From: Flavobacterium stagni
Lineage (GTDB): Bacteria; Bacteroidota; Bacteroidia; Flavobacteriales; Flavobacteriaceae
Assembly: GCF_004122105.1 (NCBI RefSeq)
Contig: NZ_SBKN01000007.1
Span: 62,001-126,000, forward strand
Direction: 5' to 3'
Length of the DNA stretch: 64,000 bases
Positions 41,509 to 50,347 of the stretch are shown here, in pieces (within the stretch, counting starts at the first letter, position 1; every line of letters begins with the position of its first letter). A program made the translations under genes and the position numbers. Below the pieces are notes generated by a model. The model was given only the letters and a program-made list of their open reading frames with translations. It made no database searches and had not been told where the DNA came from.

Positions 41509-43077
41509 TTACGAACTACACGACAACATCGAACATCCCACTTTGGTACGCGCCCAGTCGGGTCGTTTGGAAAACCATTTCTCGTGTTCGGGTTGTTCAT
41601 CGTAAGGCTTTTTAAGGAGTTCGTGCAATTCGTGAATCAAACTAAAATCGTCTTGATTGGCTGCATCAATGGCCAATTGCGCCATGTAATTTCGCAACAC
41701 ATATTTGGGATTTACTTGGTTCATGGCTGCTGCCCGTTCGGCATCCGATTGGGGTTCCAATTCGAGTCGGTCAAGATAACTTTGGAATGTATCCAACCAT
41801 GCTGTTGCCACATCACCCGCACATTGACTCGGCGTATAAAAGGCATCGTTTACTCGTGCCAACGCGGCTTCCGGACTGTCTGTTTTTTGGACGGTAGCCA
41901 ATAAACGGAAGAAGATGGTATAATCGGTTTCTATTTTTTCTAAACAAGTTAAAAAAGCACGCACCACTTTTTCGTCTGATTCGTGCACAGTGGCGAGTCC
42001 GAGTTTATCGCGGTTCATCTGTAGAAAAGCGGCATCAAATTGGCGTCCGTAGGCATTTAACACTGCTTCCAAGGGTTCGGCGGCACCAATCAACGGATAC
42101 AATGCATTGGCCAATTGGATAAGGTTCCACAACGCTACATCAGGTTGGTTGCCATAGGCATAGCGGTGGTGCTGACTGTCGGTGGTGTTGGGTGTCCAGT
42201 TGAGGTTGTAGTCTTCCAACCAACCGTAGGGTCCGTAATCAATGGTAATTCCGTGCACGGACATGTTGTCGGTATTCATCACACCGTGTACAAATCCGAC
42301 GCGTTGCCATTCCACCATCAATTGTAGGGTTTTCTCACAGACCGCTTTAAAAAAGGCGGTATATTTTTCAGGTCCGTCACTCGTAATTTCGGGATGGTAT
42401 TCGCGTATTACAAAGTCGGCCAATTGTTGAAGTTGTTCCTGTTCTTGGCGCGCGGCGTGGACTTCAAAGCTCCCAAAGCGGAGGAAAGTTGGGGCAACAC
42501 GGCACACGACGGCACCTTTTTCATAGTCGGCATTGCCGTCATACAGCATGTCGCGAAGCACTTCGTCACCGGTTCCGATAAGGGATAATGATCGTGAAGT
42601 GGGTACACCCAAATGGTGCATCGCTTCGGCACACAAGTATTCCCGAATGGAAGAACGCAATACAGCCAATCCATCCCCGCGACGGGAATAAGGTGTTTTA
42701 CCCGCGCCCTTGAGTTGGAGTGTCCACAGTTGGTTGTGGTGTTCCACTTCGCCCAAAACAATCGCCCGACCATCGCCCAATTGTCCGGCCCAATTCCCAA
42801 ACTGATGTCCGGCATAATTCATGGCAAAAGGACGGGTATCGGGATAGACTTCTTTTCCGGAGAAATAGTGTAAAAAGTCGGTGCTTTTGATGTCTTCTTG
42901 TTCCAAACCAATGCTTTCCGCTACTTCGGCAACCGCATGAATGAGATACGGTTTACTGGGTATGCGAGGCGTCACATACGAATAATCCGCTAAGGGTACT
43001 TGGCGCACAAAATTCGCGGTTTCCGGGTCGGGGGTGAGTGCCTGTTGAAAGCGTGGGATGAAGTGGAGCTTTTTCAT
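41509..43077 (-). CDS. selO: SelO / YdiU family protein AMPylase (pseudokinase fold)
   Basis: The 522-residue protein shows family landmarks: YAGHQFGNWAGQLGDGRA, LQLKGAGKTPYSRRGDG with the nucleotide-binding lysine, HGVMNTDNMSVHG with the catalytic Asp-Asn pair, and IDYGPYGWLE with the metal-binding Asp. It ends in LSCSS, the usual Cys-containing tail; no selenocysteine codon is used. SelO transfers AMP from ATP to Ser, Thr or Tyr of proteins and has been linked to redox stress. A -7 box lies four bases upstream of the ATG. It is divergent from the class V aminotransferase gene, and a pentamer repeat follows its stop. Confidence 0.93.
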   Translation of the reverse strand: MKKLHFIPRFQQALTPDPETANFVRQVPLADYSYVTPRIPSKPYLIHAVAEVAESIGLEQEDIKSTDFLHYFSGKEVYPDTRPFAMNYAGHQFGNWAGQLGDGRAIVLGEVEHHNQLWTLQLKGAGKTPYSRRGDGLAVLRSSIREYLCAEAMHHLGVPTSRSLSLIGTGDEVLRDMLYDGNADYEKGAVVCRVAPTFLRFGSFEVHAARQEQEQLQQLADFVIREYHPEITSDGPEKYTAFFKAVCEKTLQLMVEWQRVGFVHGVMNTDNMSVHGITIDYGPYGWLEDYNLNWTPNTTDSQHHRYAYGNQPDVALWNLIQLANALYPLIGAAEPLEAVLNAYGRQFDAAFLQMNRDKLGLATVHESDEKVVRAFLTCLEKIETDYTIFFRLLATVQKTDSPEAALARVNDAFYTPSQCAGDVATAWLDTFQSYLDRLELEPQSDAERAAAMNQVNPKYVLRNYMAQLAIDAANQDDFSLIHELHELLKKPYDEQPEHEKWFSKRPDWARTKVGCSMLSCSS

Positions 43078-43081
43078 GATA

Positions 43082-43089
43082 CAAAGATA
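43082..43089 (-). promoter_or_regulatory. -7 promoter box for selO
   Basis: TATCTTTG on the minus strand, an exact TAnnTTTG match. It ends four bases before the ATG, so the selO transcript would have almost no leader. Confidence 0.55.
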
Positions 43090-43097
43090 GGGTTTTT

Positions 43098-43139
43098 TGA
43101 GCTGCTAAGAATCTGAGCTGCTGAGCTACTGAGCTTTTG
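43098..43139. repeat. Octamer repeat (ctcag family), locus 4, inverted
   Basis: About five units in the opposite orientation (gagctgct, aagaatct, gagctgct, gagctact, gagctttt) in the divergent selO promoter region. Confidence 0.8.
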
Positions 43140-43172
43140 GGAGTTTGCAAAAATCAAGCTTTATTCTTTGAA

Positions 43173-43201
43173 TTGTTCAGTCGTTATTTTAATTATCTTT
43201 G
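43173..43201 (+). promoter_or_regulatory. Promoter of the class V aminotransferase gene
   Basis: TTG at 43173-43175 is followed after 18 bases by TATCTTTG at 43194-43201, close to the Bacteroidota -33/-7 layout. The ATG at 43223 follows 21 bases later, which also argues against starting further upstream. Confidence 0.65.
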
Positions 43202-43222
43202 TGCCACAAACAAACCCAACCC

Positions 43223-44707
43223 ATGATTACCACGGCATTAAAAACCGAATTGGAACACTATTTTGAGTTCTTTCGTAACGGCATTATTGGCATTGACCAA
43301 GAATTTGAAACGCCTTTTGGAACCAAACCCTTAATCTATACCGACTGGACGGCGAGCGGCCGATTGTACCGACCCATCGAAGAAAAGTTGATGAATGTGT
43401 TCGGACCCTTTGTGGCCAATACGCATACGGAAACGACGGTTTCGGGAACAGCGATGACTTTGGCCTATCATGAAGCCAAGCAAATCATCAAACGTCATGT
43501 GAATGCCAATGAAAATGATGTGTTGATCAATACGGGAACAGGGATGACGGGTGTGGTGAACAAGTTCCAACGCATCTTGGGTTTGAAAGTCCCCGAAAAC
43601 TTAAAAGACTATCTCAATTTACCGACCGAATTAAAACCGGTGGTGTTTGTGTCGCACATGGAACACCATTCCAACCAAACATCGTGGATTGAGACCATTG
43701 CGGATGTGGTGATTATTCCAGCGAATGAAGACGGTTTGTTTTGTTTGGAGCAATTCAAACAGGTGGTGGCTAAATACGCTGACCGCAGTTTCAAAATTGC
43801 TTCGATAACTTCGTGTTCCAATGTTACAGGCATTCGCACGCCTTATCATGAAGTGGCGAAAATCATGCACCAAAACAACGGGGTTTGCTTTGTGGATTTT
43901 GCTTGTTCGGGACCCTATGTGCCGATAGATATGCATCCTGCCGATCCGGAAGCGTATTTGGATGCGATTTTCTTTTCGCCGCATAAATTCTTGGGCGGAC
44001 CTGGGACTTCGGGCGTCTTGATTTTCAATCAAAATTTATATAAAAATAATGTACCCGATTGTCCGGGTGGCGGAACCGTGAGTTGGACCAACCCGTGGGG
44101 CGAACATAAGTACATTGACAATATTGAAGACCGTGAAGATGGCGGTACGCCGGGCTTTTTACAAGTGATCAAAACCGCTTTGGCGATTCAATTGAAGGAA
44201 GAAATGGGCGTGGAGAATATTTTGAAGCGCGAACATGAATTGGTCGACTATATTTTTGAACAATTATCACCCATTGAAAATATTACCTTGTTAGCGGGCC
44301 AACACCAAGACCGTTTGGGGGTGATTTCGTTTTATATTCACGATTTGCATTATAATTTGGGGGTAAAAATCTTGAATGATCGCTTCGGCATTCAAACCCG
44401 TGGCGGCTGCAGTTGTGCCGGAACCTATGGGCATTATTTACTGCATGTGGATCAAGAAACCTCCCATCATTTAACGTGCTCCATTGACGAAGGTGATTTA
44501 ACCCAAAAACCAGGATGGATTCGCATGTCGATTCACCCCACTACGACTACGGCTGAAATCGAGTATGTTTGTTCGAGCATCATCGAATTGGCAGCTCATC
44601 ACCAAGAATGGGCAGCGGATTATGTGTACAATCCCAAGAAAAACGACTTTACGCATAAAAATGCTGTTGCGGTAGAGAAGGCGATGGTGCGCAATTGGTT
44701 TATTTGA
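43223..44707 (+). CDS. Class V aminotransferase-fold PLP enzyme (cysteine desulfurase / selenocysteine lyase-like)
   Basis: Starting at the ATG at 43223 (MITTALKTELEHYFEFF) the protein has 494 residues. The PLP lysine is K255 in SPHKFLGGPGTSG, the cofactor aspartate is in VDFACSG, and a cysteine-rich loop TRGGCSCAGTYGHYLL near 390 is where desulfurases carry the catalytic cysteine. NTGTGMTGVVNK near the N-terminus binds PLP phosphate. It could release sulfur from cysteine or act on another amino acid; it is longer than IscS or SufS and has no Fe-S cluster gene beside it. Confidence 0.85.
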   Translation: MITTALKTELEHYFEFFRNGIIGIDQEFETPFGTKPLIYTDWTASGRLYRPIEEKLMNVFGPFVANTHTETTVSGTAMTLAYHEAKQIIKRHVNANENDVLINTGTGMTGVVNKFQRILGLKVPENLKDYLNLPTELKPVVFVSHMEHHSNQTSWIETIADVVIIPANEDGLFCLEQFKQVVAKYADRSFKIASITSCSNVTGIRTPYHEVAKIMHQNNGVCFVDFACSGPYVPIDMHPADPEAYLDAIFFSPHKFLGGPGTSGVLIFNQNLYKNNVPDCPGGGTVSWTNPWGEHKYIDNIEDREDGGTPGFLQVIKTALAIQLKEEMGVENILKREHELVDYIFEQLSPIENITLLAGQHQDRLGVISFYIHDLHYNLGVKILNDRFGIQTRGGCSCAGTYGHYLLHVDQETSHHLTCSIDEGDLTQKPGWIRMSIHPTTTTAEIEYVCSSIIELAAHHQEWAADYVYNPKKNDFTHKNAVAVEKAMVRNWFI

Positions 44708-44731
44708 AATTGAAAATTTGAATAGGGAAAA

Positions 44732-44768
44732 CTCAGAAGCTCAGCAACTCAGTCTCTCAGCAGCTACT
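44732..44768. repeat. Octamer repeat (ctcag family), locus 5
   Basis: Units aagctcag, caactcag, tctctcag and cagctact; the last contains the stop codon of the convergent lipoprotein gene. Confidence 0.8.
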
Positions 44769-45294
44769 TCAACAACTTTTTCAACGCTTCATATTCACCC
44801 GACTGTCCAAAATCGGCGTCGTTATAGCGTTCGCCAATCATTTGGTGGCGTTGGCAATCGAAACTAATTTTCGCAGAACCGATAAACTTTCCTTTTTCAC
44901 GAAAGACCAACACATCGGTATACCCCGATTGGCAGGTGGGTTGGATGGGTTTTGAGGGATCGCGTTTGGAGAATAAATGTTCGATTTCGGGATATAATTT
45001 AGGATCTAAAATTTCCTTTTGGTATCCTAAGATTTCCATGTTTTTAATGAATAAGGTATCTTTAGTCGACACGGGGATATTTCCGGTGACAATTTGCAAC
45101 AAACCTTGTTCCATTCGGGTTTTGTCTTCTTTACCAATGATACTGTCTAAAGCCGCTTTGGTGTAGGGAACAGTGTAATGTTCGACCTGGTCAAATTTAA
45201 AAAAAGGCAAATCACCCGTAGGTTCAGTAGTCGCTGATTTTTTACACGAAGTGGCAATCAAAAGGGTGATTAAGGCAAGGACAATTCGTTTCAT
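44764..45294 (-). CDS. Uncharacterised lipoprotein
   Basis: The 176-residue protein has a lipobox signal peptide (MKRIVLALITLLIATSC). The mature part carries no motif I recognise; it has two cysteines (PTCQSGYTDVLVF and ISFDCQRH) that could form a disulfide. Its stop codon lies in an octamer repeat. It is transcribed in the same direction as the DKNYY gene upstream, 38 bases apart. Confidence 0.7.
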   Translation of the reverse strand: MKRIVLALITLLIATSCKKSATTEPTGDLPFFKFDQVEHYTVPYTKAALDSIIGKEDKTRMEQGLLQIVTGNIPVSTKDTLFIKNMEILGYQKEILDPKLYPEIEHLFSKRDPSKPIQPTCQSGYTDVLVFREKGKFIGSAKISFDCQRHQMIGERYNDADFGQSGEYEALKKLLK

Positions 45295-45332
45295 TGTAAG
45301 GAGTTTTTTTATACGGGTGAAGTTACGAATAA

Positions 45333-46958
45333 TTACGGTTTATCCGAAGTACGAACCGGAAGTGTTTTTCCAATAAAATTATAAGTAACGGTTTGCGAAA
45401 CTTGAATACACCAAAACCCTTCTTTGTTTTCAAAAAGATAAAAGTCGGACGACGGATGTTTATCCAAGCCACAACCGGGTCGATAGCCTTCATAGATGGC
45501 ATGTAAAACGACGCCCTCTTTTTTGATAGTTCGGGTGTTGTTGAGGTACACATATTCGGTATCGGTAGCGTAGGGTTGGTACTTTTCGTAAACGAGTTGC
45601 GGTACATTTTCAACAACTTTTAATCCATGGTTGCGGTTGTACATATAGGTATGAAATTTGTCAGAGCAATAAGGATAGCCCATTCGAAAACTTGCTGCAT
45701 CGACTTGTGTGATTTGGTCGCCCCAATAGATAGCCCCCATGGCTTCCACCAATTTGTAATCATAGATTTTGCAGGGATATAATTTCCCGTTAATTGGAGC
45801 GATTTGTTGGGTACCGTTTTTAACAAGCGCAAGTTGTTCAGGAGCTACATTTGTATACACTTTATTTTCAAGAATATCATAGACTTGATTACTGTAGGCC
45901 AAAAAGCGTGAAGCATAAGCCAAAGCCACTGTTTTATCATTAACCGAAATCGTATAATGAAAAGGAATTTTGCATTGGATTACTTTTTGAAGTTGTTCAT
46001 CCCATTTACGGTAATAAATCCCTTTTTTATCGTAATAATAATCAGAATGGGGAATTGTGCCAAAGCTTGCCGCATCGAGAGAAAATTCACAAAGTAAGCC
46101 CCCTAAATACATTTTTGTCCCCACTTTAATCCAATGATAATTACCGGTTTCCCATATTTTGATGTACTTACGTGCGGTGCGGGGTATGTTGGTTTTGGTA
46201 ATGCCGTAGTACATGTTTTTATGGTCCATTGCATATGATTTTGAAAGGGATTGCATGGAAACGGCATCCATCGTAGGAATGGGTTGGAGAGTTTGAAGGT
46301 TAAGGACAACCGACTTTGTTTTACCGAGATAATTGTTCACATAGGTTATTGTTTCCCCTTTGTAGCGCAACGGTTCTCCCATTTCATAAATTATTTTCCC
46401 GTCAGTAATCCGTGCCTCATTAAGGTAAATAACCGATGCAGGTGCTACATTCGGTAGTTTTTTTCCAAGGTAAAACACTTGATCTTTATCTAAAGTATAT
46501 CGATCGGCACTGGAATACAACATTTTAAAACTGGCCACATCGACACCTGTAATTTCTTGGGTGTCCATAAACAAGTGATCGCGGGTCTTCCAATAGTATT
46601 TTGTGGGTGCTTTGTATTCGGGATCGTGGCGTTCTCCAATTACTTGAAATCCTGTGGTATCTACGGGAACAAATTGGCCGTCAAAGTAAACGCCTTGGTC
46701 ATCTAAACCAAATCGACGCGTGTAATCTCTGTTCGAAAGGCGAAATGTTTTCGGATTGGCGGTTAGCACTAGAGATGTTGTTGCATCTTTTTGATAGACT
46801 ACACGATTGGGTTGGATGATAAACCGCGGACTCACCAAGCCCCGACCAGAAAAAGCAGTGAGTGCAGTATCTTGTGTAGCGATTTGGAGGGTATCCCCAG
46901 TTTGTGCCTTTGCCCAACTTCCCATCAAGAAAACGAATAGTATAAATAAGGATCTCAT
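45333..46958 (-). CDS. DKNYY domain protein, exported
   Basis: The 541-residue protein has a signal peptide (MRSLFILFVFLMGSWAKAQ) and many short repeats of the DKNYY type, in which an Asp/Lys-rich turn leads to a Tyr-containing strand: LDKDQVFYLGKKLPNV, MDHKNMYYGITK, YDKKGIYYRKW and others. The family probably forms a repeated beta structure and is found in Bacteroidota and Proteobacteria; its role is unknown. It is followed by a lipoprotein gene in the same direction. Confidence 0.8.
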   Translation of the reverse strand: MRSLFILFVFLMGSWAKAQTGDTLQIATQDTALTAFSGRGLVSPRFIIQPNRVVYQKDATTSLVLTANPKTFRLSNRDYTRRFGLDDQGVYFDGQFVPVDTTGFQVIGERHDPEYKAPTKYYWKTRDHLFMDTQEITGVDVASFKMLYSSADRYTLDKDQVFYLGKKLPNVAPASVIYLNEARITDGKIIYEMGEPLRYKGETITYVNNYLGKTKSVVLNLQTLQPIPTMDAVSMQSLSKSYAMDHKNMYYGITKTNIPRTARKYIKIWETGNYHWIKVGTKMYLGGLLCEFSLDAASFGTIPHSDYYYDKKGIYYRKWDEQLQKVIQCKIPFHYTISVNDKTVALAYASRFLAYSNQVYDILENKVYTNVAPEQLALVKNGTQQIAPINGKLYPCKIYDYKLVEAMGAIYWGDQITQVDAASFRMGYPYCSDKFHTYMYNRNHGLKVVENVPQLVYEKYQPYATDTEYVYLNNTRTIKKEGVVLHAIYEGYRPGCGLDKHPSSDFYLFENKEGFWCIQVSQTVTYNFIGKTLPVRTSDKP

Positions 46959-47062
46959 ACAATGAAAGAGGACAAAAGTGAGGAAAAGGTTGGATTACTA
47001 CTTAAAAATTTTTCCCGAAGTTTCGGGACTAAACTCTAATCTCTAAAATCTAAATTTAACGG

Positions 47063-47650
47063 TTACCAAAACTTCCACCAAGGTTTAATTTCGGGTTCGA
47101 GGTAGCCCATCGGATTTTCTACTTTATCGGGAGCATATCCTTTGTGGTAGTTGAGAATTGTCAAGAAAAGTGAAAAATATTCTTGAGTTTTAGGGAAAGT
47201 TTCATGGAGGTAAAAGGCCGTCAAATTGAGTTGTTCACTAGAAAAAGTCGTGTACCATTCCACCACAAAATCGATGATATGTGAACGTAATTCTTCGTTA
47301 TAAGCCCCCAAACGCAAATAATAATCCAAGGCATGGTTCCCTCGGGGTGTTTTTTCAGTGCGGATGATTTTTTCAAGGAATTCGAGCTGCTCTTTTTGGT
47401 ATTTCGAACCGATGATGGCAGTGATGGCATGCAACATGGTGTCGCGTAGCGGTTTCTCTTCGGTAGCCGCATTTTCTGCCATAAAAATCAAGCTGATGGT
47501 GTTGAAATGTTCTTGTTGTTCCGAATATTTATCATAAATTTCTAGTCCTTCAATGATACTACCGTCTTTGGTTTGTTCGTGTTGAAGAAAGGCTTTGGCA
47601 CCGGTTCTGAGTTCGTGGTAAATTTCCAGGTATTCGGTTGTATTTTCCAT
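47063..47650 (-). CDS. Uncharacterised helical cytosolic protein
   Basis: Starting at the ATG at 47650 (MENTTEYLEIYHELR) the protein has 195 residues, is mainly helical and has no signal peptide or membrane helix. I recognise no family. The C-terminus is aromatic and basic (IKPWWKFW). A TTG three codons upstream is another possible start. The gene lies nine bases after the lipoprotein gene next to it, so the two, and the secreted protein gene before them, may be one unit. Confidence 0.65.
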   Translation of the reverse strand: MENTTEYLEIYHELRTGAKAFLQHEQTKDGSIIEGLEIYDKYSEQQEHFNTISLIFMAENAATEEKPLRDTMLHAITAIIGSKYQKEQLEFLEKIIRTEKTPRGNHALDYYLRLGAYNEELRSHIIDFVVEWYTTFSSEQLNLTAFYLHETFPKTQEYFSLFLTILNYHKGYAPDKVENPMGYLEPEIKPWWKFW

Positions 47651-47659
47651 GTGCTTCAA

Positions 47660-48286
47660 TTAAGGGAGTTGCGGAATTTCTCGGGGATCATTTTTATAAA
47701 TCTGCTGAAAACTAGCTTGTTCGGTAGGCGTCAACAAGAAAACCGACAAATCATTGGTGCCTTCATACAGGAGGTAAAACTGCTCGTTGCAATTTTTAGC
47801 TGTCAAAAGGGAATTGATTTTCTTGAAAAAAACCTTAGGGCCAGTGGTCCAATACGTGCCGCCTTTTAATTCTTCTGCTGTATATAATGGGATTTTTTCA
47901 TTTTGAATTAAAACAGAAAAACTTTTCTCAGCGTCGGGTGCAGGGGCCACTGAAATTTGGATATTTCGTTTGGCCAGCATGCGTTTAATTTGGGTATTGA
48001 AAAATTTAAAATCAAATTCGGTCAACGCTTCGGCATCGACGAACGCATATTTGTTGGTATTCTCGTCGTAAATATTGAGTTCGCTCTCCTTTACAGGTTT
48101 TTTGATTTCCGCATAGTTTAAGAAACCGCCTGATAGGAGTTGCTTGTTGAAAGCCTCAGGAGAAAGTACAGGTTGATTCGCTAATGAATCGGTAACCGAA
48201 GTCGTTGTTTCTGCAACGGATTCTTGGGTTTTGGATTGGCAACTCAAGAGCACACTTAGTGTTGCAAGGAGGACTATTTTTTTCAA
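47660..48286 (-). CDS. Uncharacterised lipoprotein, probable TTG start
   Basis: A TTG at 48284-48286 gives the standard lipoprotein signal LKKIVLLATLSVLLSC with initiator Met, for a 208-residue protein. The alternative ATG at 48334 would put sixteen polar residues in front and overlap the upstream gene by eight bases. The mature part is acidic with FKFFNTQIKRMLAKRNIQISVAP and no motif I know. It sits between a secreted protein gene and a helical protein gene on the same strand. Confidence 0.65.
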   Translation of the reverse strand: MKKIVLLATLSVLLSCQSKTQESVAETTTSVTDSLANQPVLSPEAFNKQLLSGGFLNYAEIKKPVKESELNIYDENTNKYAFVDAEALTEFDFKFFNTQIKRMLAKRNIQISVAPAPDAEKSFSVLIQNEKIPLYTAEELKGGTYWTTGPKVFFKKINSLLTAKNCNEQFYLLYEGTNDLSVFLLTPTEQASFQQIYKNDPREIPQLP

Positions 48287-48326
48287 AAGTAAATGATTAT
48301 TGGACGCGTAAAAATACGAATTCTCG

Positions 48327-48788
48327 CTAATCAAAACTTTTTAATTCATTCATAAAGGCTCTTAAATTGTCCTCTTTGGGATTGTACGTGATGGGAATAC
48401 TAAGTTTGTCCAATTGAATGGCTTCTAAATCTTTGGTTAAAAGCGTGTTTTGTAAATCGGGTGTGATTTTAATTTCTAAGGCGTATTGTTGGGTGTCTTT
48501 GATGGTTCCTTCCAGGTGAATAAAATTCCATGCAGTTAATTTCACTACCGATTTATCCTCAAAAAGCAATTGGATTTGTGTCACTTTTGTATTTTTTAAA
48601 AAAGTCACCAGCACCATTTTCTTTTCAATAACCTTAGCTTTATTCATTTCAAACCGGAGTTCGAGTTGGGTATTCGGGTGCGTTAATTCCATCACCATAT
48701 CAATGCGGTCACCGGGTTCGCGGATATCGGCTTGACTAAAAAGAAGTTGGGTCAATAAGAAAGTAAAAACAAATACAAAAGTGCGCAT
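48327..48788 (-). CDS. Uncharacterised secreted protein
   Basis: The 153-residue protein has a signal peptide (MRTFVFVFTFLLTQLLFSQ) and a mature domain that looks like a beta sandwich (MVMELTHPNTQLELRFEMNK, VTFLKNTKVTQIQLLFEDKS). No family is recognised. It is the first gene of a likely three-gene unit on the minus strand. Confidence 0.65.
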   Translation of the reverse strand: MRTFVFVFTFLLTQLLFSQADIREPGDRIDMVMELTHPNTQLELRFEMNKAKVIEKKMVLVTFLKNTKVTQIQLLFEDKSVVKLTAWNFIHLEGTIKDTQQYALEIKITPDLQNTLLTKDLEAIQLDKLSIPITYNPKEDNLRAFMNELKSFD

Positions 48789-48834
48789 AACGGTTGGTTT
48801 TTGGTATAACGCATTTTTTGTACGAAAAGTATGG

Positions 48835-48872
48835 AGAAGCTGCTAAGAGGCTGAGCCGCTATGCCACTGAGC
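48835..48872. repeat. Octamer repeat (ctcag family), locus 6, inverted
   Basis: Degenerate units (aagctgct, aagaggct, gagccgct, atgccact, gagc) in the gap upstream of the secreted protein gene. Confidence 0.7.
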
Positions 48873-48890
48873 AAAGTAGTGATCATTTTT

Positions 48891-48950
48891 CAGTAATCAG
48901 TAATCAGTGATCAGTGATCAGTAATCAGTAATCAGTAATCAATGATCAGT
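48891..48950. repeat. Heptamer tandem array cagtaat / cagtgat
   Basis: Eight consecutive 7-base units (cagtaat, cagtgat, last caatgat) plus a partial unit. A looser relative of it lies near 10316-10397. Confidence 0.93.
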
Positions 48951-49024
48951 TTTGTGTTTATAAACTGCGCAGCAATCTTTAATTGGAAGTAGATCCTCAT
49001 TTGATAGAAATGCCACAATGCTCC

Positions 49025-49050
49025 ATAAAAAAAGCAGCCGAAGCTGCTTG
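49025..49050 (-). terminator. Intrinsic terminator of ilvE
   Basis: Stem aagcagc / gctgctt with loop cgaa; on the minus strand it is followed by seven T, directly after the ilvE stop codon. Confidence 0.85.
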
Positions 49051-49053
49051 TGA

Positions 49054-50121
49054 TTATACATGAACGGTCCATCCAAACGGGTCGTCTTCGAGTTTGTATT
49101 GGATGTTGGTTAATTTTTCTTTTAAAAATAACGCCATGGGTTGGTCCTGTGGAGTCAATTCATAATAATGTTCTTGGTATTGGAAGCCTTTGATCGGACT
49201 CACGACTGCGGCTGTACCGGCACCAAACATTTCTTTTAAACTACCGTCTTGCGCCGCTTTCACGAGTTCGTCCACGGTTAGCGAACGTACATCCACTTGG
49301 ATTCCTTCTTTTTGTGCGATATCCAATAGGGATTTACGGGTTACACCGTCCAGAATTCGTTCACTGGTTGGAGCTGTTATGAGGGTATCGTTGATACGGA
49401 AAAACACATTCATGGTTCCCGCTTCTTCCAATTTAGTATGCGTAGCGTCATCGGTCCAAATGATTTGTTGGAACCCTTGTTCGTTGGCCAATTTAGTGGG
49501 ATAGAATTGAGCAGAATAGTTTCCGGCTGCTTTGGCCGCACCAATACCGCCGTTGGCTGCCCGACTGTAATGTTCGGCGATAATCACCTTTACTTCACCA
49601 GAATAATACGATTTTGCAGGCGATAGAATAATCATAAAACGGTATTGTGTGGAAGGTTGGGCGATAACTCCAGATCCAACGGCAATCATAAACGGACGGA
49701 TGTACAAGGAATTCCCTTTACCGCCTTTAACCCACTGTTCTTCCAAAGCCACCAATTGTTTAAGTCCGCCAATAAAAATATCCTTAGGTACCTCAGGCAT
49801 GGCCAATCGGGTAGCCGATTTATTAAAGCGATCCATATTTTGATCGGGACGGAACAACCATACTTGATTGTTGGCATCACGATAGGCTTTCATGCCTTCA
49901 AAAATGGCTTGTCCGTAATGGAAAACCTTGGCAGAAGGATCTATTAGAAAAGGTTCGTAGGGTTTAATTACGGGTTTTTGCCATTGCCCTTCTTTGAAAT
50001 CACAAACCAACATGTGATCGGTGAAAGTATTGCCAAAAGTAAGATTGTCAAAATCTACTTGGGAAATTTTTGATTGGGACGCTTTTATAATGTCAATCTC
50101 GGGTGTGTTTTCTGTATTCAT
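49054..50121 (-). CDS. ilvE: Branched-chain amino acid aminotransferase
   Basis: Starting at the ATG at 50121 (MNTENTPEIDII) the protein has 355 residues and belongs to fold type IV PLP enzymes of the larger IlvE class. Visible features: FHYGQAIFEGMKAYR, RPFMIAVGSGV, the PLP-lysine region AAGNYSAQFYPTKLANEQGF, the LEEAGTMNVFF motif with the conserved Glu, and EMFGAGTAAVVSPI near the C-terminus. It converts branched 2-oxo acids to Leu, Ile and Val with glutamate. It is monocistronic with a strong terminator. Confidence 0.93.
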   Translation of the reverse strand: MNTENTPEIDIIKASQSKISQVDFDNLTFGNTFTDHMLVCDFKEGQWQKPVIKPYEPFLIDPSAKVFHYGQAIFEGMKAYRDANNQVWLFRPDQNMDRFNKSATRLAMPEVPKDIFIGGLKQLVALEEQWVKGGKGNSLYIRPFMIAVGSGVIAQPSTQYRFMIILSPAKSYYSGEVKVIIAEHYSRAANGGIGAAKAAGNYSAQFYPTKLANEQGFQQIIWTDDATHTKLEEAGTMNVFFRINDTLITAPTSERILDGVTRKSLLDIAQKEGIQVDVRSLTVDELVKAAQDGSLKEMFGAGTAAVVSPIKGFQYQEHYYELTPQDQPMALFLKEKLTNIQYKLEDDPFGWTVHV

Positions 50122-50317
50122 CGTAATCATTTGGCCCCATTTTAAAGGGGATAATAAGCAGTTGGTGTGTTGTTTTGGTTTTCGGCTAAGCTAGTAAAAA
50201 AAAGGATAAGTTGGCATAGCCTACGCGGAATATGTTGCGGATTGCGACTATAATTTTGATTCTGTTTAAATTAATCAAAAAAAAGGGCAGAAATAGAGTC
50301 TATTTTCGATAAGATGA

Positions 50318-50325
50318 TAACTTTG
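50318..50325 (+). promoter_or_regulatory. -7 promoter box for the DUF4920 gene
   Basis: TAACTTTG matches TAnnTTTG and lies 22 bases before the ATG at 50348. Confidence 0.6.
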
Positions 50326-50347
50326 TATCCAATTAAACATTTTAACC

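Noticed and set aside
41389..41904. Plus-strand reading frame of 171 codons
   Set aside because: It is antisense to selO and includes the pentamer repeat; selO has clear family motifs.
41509..43077. Selenocysteine in SelO
   Set aside because: The C-terminal position is encoded by an ordinary Cys codon and the gene ends in a normal TAA stop.
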